Source: Tulasnella sp. 424 (lineage: Eukaryota; Basidiomycota; Agaricomycetes; Cantharellales; Tulasnellaceae). From it: a stretch of 64,000 bases of DNA. The translations under genes and the position numbers were made by a program. Positions within the stretch are counted from its first letter, which is position 1. The number at the start of each line of letters is the position of its first letter. Positions 59,663-64,000 of the stretch are shown here, one piece after another. The stretch covers positions 106,697 to 170,696 of the forward strand of contig WSUB01000087.1 in assembly GCA_019633425.1 (NCBI GenBank), written 5' to 3'. The notes beneath the pieces were generated by a model. The model saw only the letters and a program-made list of their open reading frames with translations. It ran no database searches and had not been told where the DNA came from.

Positions 59663-59964
59663 GCTCTCTCCATGTTGACCCGTTTCGTCCTGAAATCTAC
59701 GGTAGACCAGAAGCTCAAAGCTTCAAGCGCGTAGTGCCTCCAGGTGCAGCACACGTGTGACGCGACAGTGGGGAAGTAAGGTTGATCGTTGTCATCCGTG
59801 GCCCGCACGAGGTTCCAAATGAGGACGAAGAGGTCGAATGGAAGGTCGTTGATGTGGGTTGAATTTCGACCCAAGGGCTTGTTGAGATTATTGAGCGGTG
59901 TTAGAGAGTGTGACTGGCTCTGGATGATGCCAGGAGATACGGTGCCTGCGATACAGTCTGCCAT
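59663..59964 (-). pseudogene. F-box relic B, only the first 100 residues
   Basis: MADCIAGTVSPG, INDLPFDLFVLIWNLVRATD and SFWSTVDFR match genes A and C. Homology ends at VNMER, where kinase relic 1 starts in antisense. The whole substrate-recognition part is deleted. Confidence 0.8.
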
Positions 59965-60192
59965 TATGTACAGGAAGGGGGCCCGTCTGAAAAGGGTAAT
60001 GTTAGTACTCAAGTGCCAAGCTGTTTTCCCTTTGGTTATCAGATCGACCTACCTCAAGAACGACTTTTCCTACCGTGAAACCAGAGTTAACGGAGTGGTT
60101 ACCGTCACGGAGGAGTGCGGAGCTAGTCGTGTGGCTGACTCACCCATGAGCAAAGTCGTCCAAGCATGCACCCAATGTCTTGCGAACGCTCC

Positions 60193-60650
60193 CGTTTCGG
60201 GTGGCAGAGACAAGACGCTCTCTTCTTGCATCCCTCACAAAAAGGCCCAGAAGCATTTTGAACACTTTGTCCTTAAGTAATCGCCGGCGCCGCTGGCAGC
60301 TCAATGCAGGTTCCTCGACAAAAGTTATGTACTTCTCGGGGAACGAAATTCGTGCGTCGGAAATGCTCGACTTGTCTAGACGGTCAGGCCGAAGCTGGAC
60401 GGTGCAAGCAGTAAGGTCCTCGTGACCATGCAATACTCTACAATTATTGGTATTGATCACGGCCGACGGGTATCGTACTTTGCAGAACTTTCCATCGTCT
60501 TTTTACCTGCCCCTTATTCGACTCAATCAGATCGCCTCTTTGTGGCATGAATGGCTCTCGACGAAAGTAACTTGGACCATCAAATAATAATTATCCAACA
60601 CGACGACATACGGTGTATATGCGCATTAAACAGGAGCGACATGAGAGTTA
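60193..60650 (+). pseudogene. Kinase relic 2 plus 3' region
   Basis: Same truncated structure as relic 1: GTGGCAGAGACAAGACGCTC, then AAGCATTTTGAACACTTTG, the shared jump after GAAATTCGTGCGTCGG, and T-rich 3' flank to the end of F-box gene C. Confidence 0.7.
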
Positions 60651-60655
60651 TTTCA

Positions 60656-62122
60656 TCACTGTACATCAAATCGTGAAAGATAAAGATTCTTAGAATCGCT
60701 AGGTGTTATCGATTTGGCCTCCACCATTGTTTGCAATGACCTCCAAGTTACTTCGTCGTCAACAAGCCTAGTCTTCCAATACCATTCCCGAATGGTCAAG
60801 TGCCGGAGCGGTTCAAACCCCTTCCTCGCTGTTCTCCCCTCCACAATCGACATGATTCCCTTGAGCGTGCAGTCGATGCAGGTGTGGAATGTTAACCACT
60901 CGAGCCGGGGACATACTCGAGACAGGCACGAAATGGCTTCGTCACCACCAAACGCAACGCACTCGAAGCTCAACGACTCCAGCAGCGGAGCGCCACTCAG
61001 GGCTCCTTCGAGGTGCGATAAGTTTTCCGCAGCGAGCCGTCTGTGATCCGGACTATAATCTGCGTAGTCCTTGGGGCTTCCGCCGAGGCACAGGCTAACC
61101 AATCTTGGAAATGGGTGCGCCAGTTTCATGTATTCAAGAATGCAGAGGCCGAAACTGAATTCATGAAGTGGTAGTCTGTCGTTCGGGAAGTAGCGTACAT
61201 GTGGCAAATTGAGCGATGTGACGATGGCGTTTCTGTTGGCGAAGGAGACGTGAAGCGAGAGTTGCATCAGAGAATCGTGTGTTAGGGGCGAACGTAGATT
61301 AATGGGAGGCAATCGGAGGCCGCTGAAAGAACCGTCAAGACGCCACTGGGCATTGTTGATTAGGAGGATTTCGAGCTGTGGAAGCATGGACAAGGCTTTG
61401 TGGACGTAGGCGACGTTTTCACCGTAGTTGATGCTGGAAAGCCTAGGGTCGGTGATCCGCAGGCGGCGGAGGTTGGTGAAACGTTCCAAGAAGTACTTTT
61501 GGAACCTTCCCTCGATGGAGATGTCCAACAACGGCGGCGCCTTCCCTTCCCGGAATGGTTTCGGCTCCCATTTTATACCGTCTGCTGTTGAAAGTTCCAA
61601 AACTTCCAGGACTGGTGCAGAAGCATCCCGAAGGCGGTCAAAAATGACACGTGCCACTTTCTCTGGGACGCCTTGAACCTTCAGGCTGCGACAGTGCCCA
61701 AGGTGAGGCATAATTATACGCATAATTAGCTTCACCTTGGATACGCTGGCTCCTTGGAACGGCTCTGATCCAATGTTGATGTTTACCGAAGAGTCCTTGG
61801 AACGTTCTAACCAGAGTTGAGCTCTCTCCATGTTGACCGTTCTCACCCTGAAGTCTACGGTGGACCAGAAGCTCGAGGTATCAAGTGCGTAGTGCCTCCA
61901 GGTGCGGCAGACGTGTGAGACGATGACGGGGAAGTAAGGACGCTCGTTGTCATCCGTGGCCCGCACGAGGTTCCAAATGAGGACGAAGATGTCGAACGGA
62001 AGGTCGTTGATGTGGATCGAATTCCGACCCGAGGGCTTGTTGAGATTACTGAGCTGGGGTACAGAGTGTGACGGACTCTCGGTGAGGCCTGGGGATATGG
62101 TGCCTGCCGTCGAGTCCGTCAT
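60656..62122 (-). CDS. F-box protein C
   Basis: A single exon of 488 residues. The start is ATG 62122 (MTDSTAGTISPG), parallel to gene A. The F-box is at about residues 36-80 (INDLPFDIFVLIWNLVRATD, VSHVCRTWRHYALDTSSFWS). Leucine-rich segments follow, closely matching gene A in order and length, ending NLYLSRFDVQ. It differs from A by scattered substitutions and no frameshift, consistent with a functional duplicate under diversification. Expected role: Skp1-binding substrate adaptor of an SCF ligase. Confidence 0.88.
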   Translation of the reverse strand: MTDSTAGTISPGLTESPSHSVPQLSNLNKPSGRNSIHINDLPFDIFVLIWNLVRATDDNERPYFPVIVSHVCRTWRHYALDTSSFWSTVDFRVRTVNMERAQLWLERSKDSSVNINIGSEPFQGASVSKVKLIMRIIMPHLGHCRSLKVQGVPEKVARVIFDRLRDASAPVLEVLELSTADGIKWEPKPFREGKAPPLLDISIEGRFQKYFLERFTNLRRLRITDPRLSSINYGENVAYVHKALSMLPQLEILLINNAQWRLDGSFSGLRLPPINLRSPLTHDSLMQLSLHVSFANRNAIVTSLNLPHVRYFPNDRLPLHEFSFGLCILEYMKLAHPFPRLVSLCLGGSPKDYADYSPDHRRLAAENLSHLEGALSGAPLLESLSFECVAFGGDEAISCLSRVCPRLEWLTFHTCIDCTLKGIMSIVEGRTARKGFEPLRHLTIREWYWKTRLVDDEVTWRSLQTMVEAKSITPSDSKNLYLSRFDVQ

Positions 62123-62347
62123 TATATGAGGGGGGGCCGGTCTGCAAAGGGGAGTGTCAGTATTCAAGTCCTAAGTTGTCGTCCCTCGGTTATCAGATCG
62201 ACCTACGACTTTTCCTACCGTGAAACGCGAGTCAAAGGAGTGTTTACCGTCACGGAGGTGTGCGGTGATGGCTAGCCGTGTGGCTGATTCACACATGAGC
62301 AAATTCGTCCAAGCATGCCGTCAATGTCACGCACTTGGGATCGCGCC

Positions 62348-62850
62348 CGTTTCGAGTGGCAGGGACAAGACGCTCTCATCTCTCCTTGCATCCCGCACAA
62401 CAAGGCCTTGAAACACTTTGGATATTTTGCTCTTAAGCCGTCGTCGGCGCCGCTGACAGCTCAATGCAACTGTCCTGAGGGAAGAATGGATTGCTCCGAG
62501 ACTGAAATTCATGCGCCGGAAATGCTCGACGAGCAGGCCGAAGCCGGGCCATAGAGGCCGAGAAGCCCTTACCCGGAAATACTCACCAAGTTGTCGATCC
62601 ACAGCTATCACTTACCATCTTCAACTTTATCTATCAATCACTCTAGTATCATTACATTTATCATCACCGACGTGTATCTTCCTTGCTGAAATTTTGTATA
62701 CCTTACAACTTCCTTATACTTCCCTTTGTATTTGACTTAATCGCATCGCCTTTTGTGGTATACATAGCGTTCAACGGGACCAAATAATAGTGATTAGCCA
62801 ACACGATGACATAAGGTGTACATGACGAATTGAACAGCAGCGACACGGAA
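62348..62850 (+). pseudogene. Kinase relic 3 plus 3' region
   Basis: Closest relic to the intact kinase (GGGACAAGACGCTCTCATCT, CTTGCATCCCGCACAACAAG). It carries the same internal deletion after GAAATTC, here followed by CATGCGCCGG. T-rich 3' region leads to F-box gene D. Confidence 0.72.
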
Positions 62851-62859
62851 GTTGTTCCG

Positions 62860-64000
62860 TCATTTTACATCAAATCGTGAAAGATAGAGATTCTTAGAGT
62901 CTCTAGCTGTGATCGATTTGGTCTCCAGCATCTTTTCCAATAACCCCAAAGTTTCTTTGTCTGAATCCCCAACAGGCCTAGCTTCCGGTGACGATTCCCG
63001 AATGGTCAACTGCCGGAGCGGCTCAAACCCCATCCTCGCTCTTCTCCCCTCCACAATCGACATGATGCCCTTGAGCGTGCACCCGGCGCATATGTGGAAT
63101 GTTAACCACTCGAGCCGGGGACATACTCGAGACAGGCACGAAATGGCTTCGTCACCACCAAACGCCACATACTCGAAGCTCAACGACTCCAGGAGCGGAG
63201 TGCCATCCAAGGCTCCTTCGAGGTGCGACAAGTTCTCCGCATTGCGTCGACTGCGATCCCTGCCACGGTATACGTAGGTTGTGTGGCTTCCTCCCAGGCA
63301 CAAGCTAGCCAGTCTCGGGAACGGGTGCGCCTGTTTCATGTGCTCGAGGATGCAGAGGCCGAAAGTGAATTCGTGAAGCGGTAGTCTGTGATTCGGGAAG
63401 TAGCGTAGATGCGGCAGATTAAGCGATCCGAAGATGACGTTTCTGTCGGCGTAGGAGAGGTGAAGCGAGAGATACATCAGAGAATCGTGTGTAAGGGGCG
63501 AATGCGGATCAGTGGGAAGGAATTGGGAGTCGTCGAGGCTACCGTAAGCCTGCCACTGGGCATTGTCAATTAGGAGGATTTCGAGCTGTGGAAGCTTGGA
63601 CAAGACTTTGTGGACATAGGTAATGTTTTCACTATAGTTTGTACTTGAAAGCCCAGGGTCGGTGAGCCGCAGGCGGCGGAGGTTGGGAATACGTTCCAAG
63701 AAGTACTTCTGGAACCTTCCTTCGATGGAGATGTCCAACAACAGCGGCGCCTTCCCTTCCCGGAATGGTTTCGGCTCCCATTTTGTACCATCCTCGGTTG
63801 AAAGCTCCAAAACTTCCAGGACTGGTGCAGAAGCATCCCGAAGGCGGTCAAACATGACACGTGCCACTTTCTCCGGGACGCCTTGAACCTTCAGACTGCG
63901 ACAGTGCCCAATGTGAGACATAATTATACGCATAATTAGCTTCACCTTGGATACGCTGGCTCCTTGGAACGGCTCTGATCCAATGTTGATGTTTACCGGA
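62860..64000 (-). CDS. F-box protein D, N-terminus outside the window
   Basis: The reading frame is open from base 64000 to the stop at 62860, about 380 residues. It aligns throughout with A and C: NINIGSEPFQGASVSKVKLI at the window edge, then FLERIPNLRRLRLTDPG, ALDGTPLLESLSFEYVAFGG and NLYLSRFDVK. The F-box itself should lie within about 350 bp beyond the window. No frame lesion is visible. Confidence 0.86.
   Translation of the reverse strand, partial: PVNINIGSEPFQGASVSKVKLIMRIIMSHIGHCRSLKVQGVPEKVARVMFDRLRDASAPVLEVLELSTEDGTKWEPKPFREGKAPLLLDISIEGRFQKYFLERIPNLRRLRLTDPGLSSTNYSENITYVHKVLSKLPQLEILLIDNAQWQAYGSLDDSQFLPTDPHSPLTHDSLMYLSLHLSYADRNVIFGSLNLPHLRYFPNHRLPLHEFTFGLCILEHMKQAHPFPRLASLCLGGSHTTYVYRGRDRSRRNAENLSHLEGALDGTPLLESLSFEYVAFGGDEAISCLSRVCPRLEWLTFHICAGCTLKGIMSIVEGRRARMGFEPLRQLTIRESSPEARPVGDSDKETLGLLEKMLETKSITARDSKNLYLSRFDVK

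Overview
The window is nuclear DNA of a filamentous fungus, most likely an agaricomycete basidiomycete. The evidence is many short introns (about 50-95 nt, mostly GT...AG), a Zn2Cys6 transcription factor, an RTA1-type seven-helix protein, a mitochondrial methionyl-tRNA synthetase with a presequence, agaricomycete-style F-box proteins and protein kinases fused to long TPR arrays. No bacterial operon signals, rRNA or functional tRNA were seen. The species cannot be named from this sequence. Exon boundaries were set by hand from splice consensus, reading phase and comparison between paralogues inside the window.

Layout. 1-2363: 3' part of an unrecognised gene. 3283-7289 (-): kinase-TPR gene 1. 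7290-11492: gene-poor DNA with a tRNA-derived, SINE-like repeat carrying a nested insertion. 11493-16574 (-): kinase-TPR gene 2. 18503-20332 (-): a truncated, frameshifted Zn2Cys6-factor pseudogene whose 5' side stops exactly at a second SINE-like copy. 21117-24882 (-): two kinases joined into one reading unit, the second broken by a 31-bp deletion. 28085-29467 (+): RTA1-like membrane protein. 30016-39701: repeat-rich, gene-poor DNA with a sequencing gap, a minisatellite, a coiled-coil gene, an SNG1-type relic and a TA-flanked inverted-repeat element. 40153-44503 (-): kinase-TPR gene 3. 45342-48997 (-): the fuller Zn2Cys6 factor. 50094-50910 (-) and 51270-53697 (+): a divergent pair, membrane protein and mitochondrial MetRS. 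54916-57293 (+): intact copy of the second kinase. 57724-64000 (-): a tandem F-box array whose spacers are relics of that kinase.

The main architecture is a segmental duplication. A block holding kinase-TPR gene plus Zn2Cys6 factor occurs at about 11050-20332 and again, in the same orientation, at about 39702-47118. Only the right copy keeps the factor's DNA-binding end. A second duplication, inverted, relates 21117-23400 to 54976-57300.

Functionally, the three kinase-TPR proteins keep the catalytic lysine, HGD and DFG motifs and carry about 18, 30 and 24 near-identical 40-residue repeats. They look like soluble, expandable-repeat kinases, reminiscent in design of repeat-bearing recognition proteins. 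Together with the extra kinase and the F-box array they form a fast-evolving accessory cluster. Any recognition or signalling role is inference. The housekeeping island is the 50.1-53.7 kb pair.
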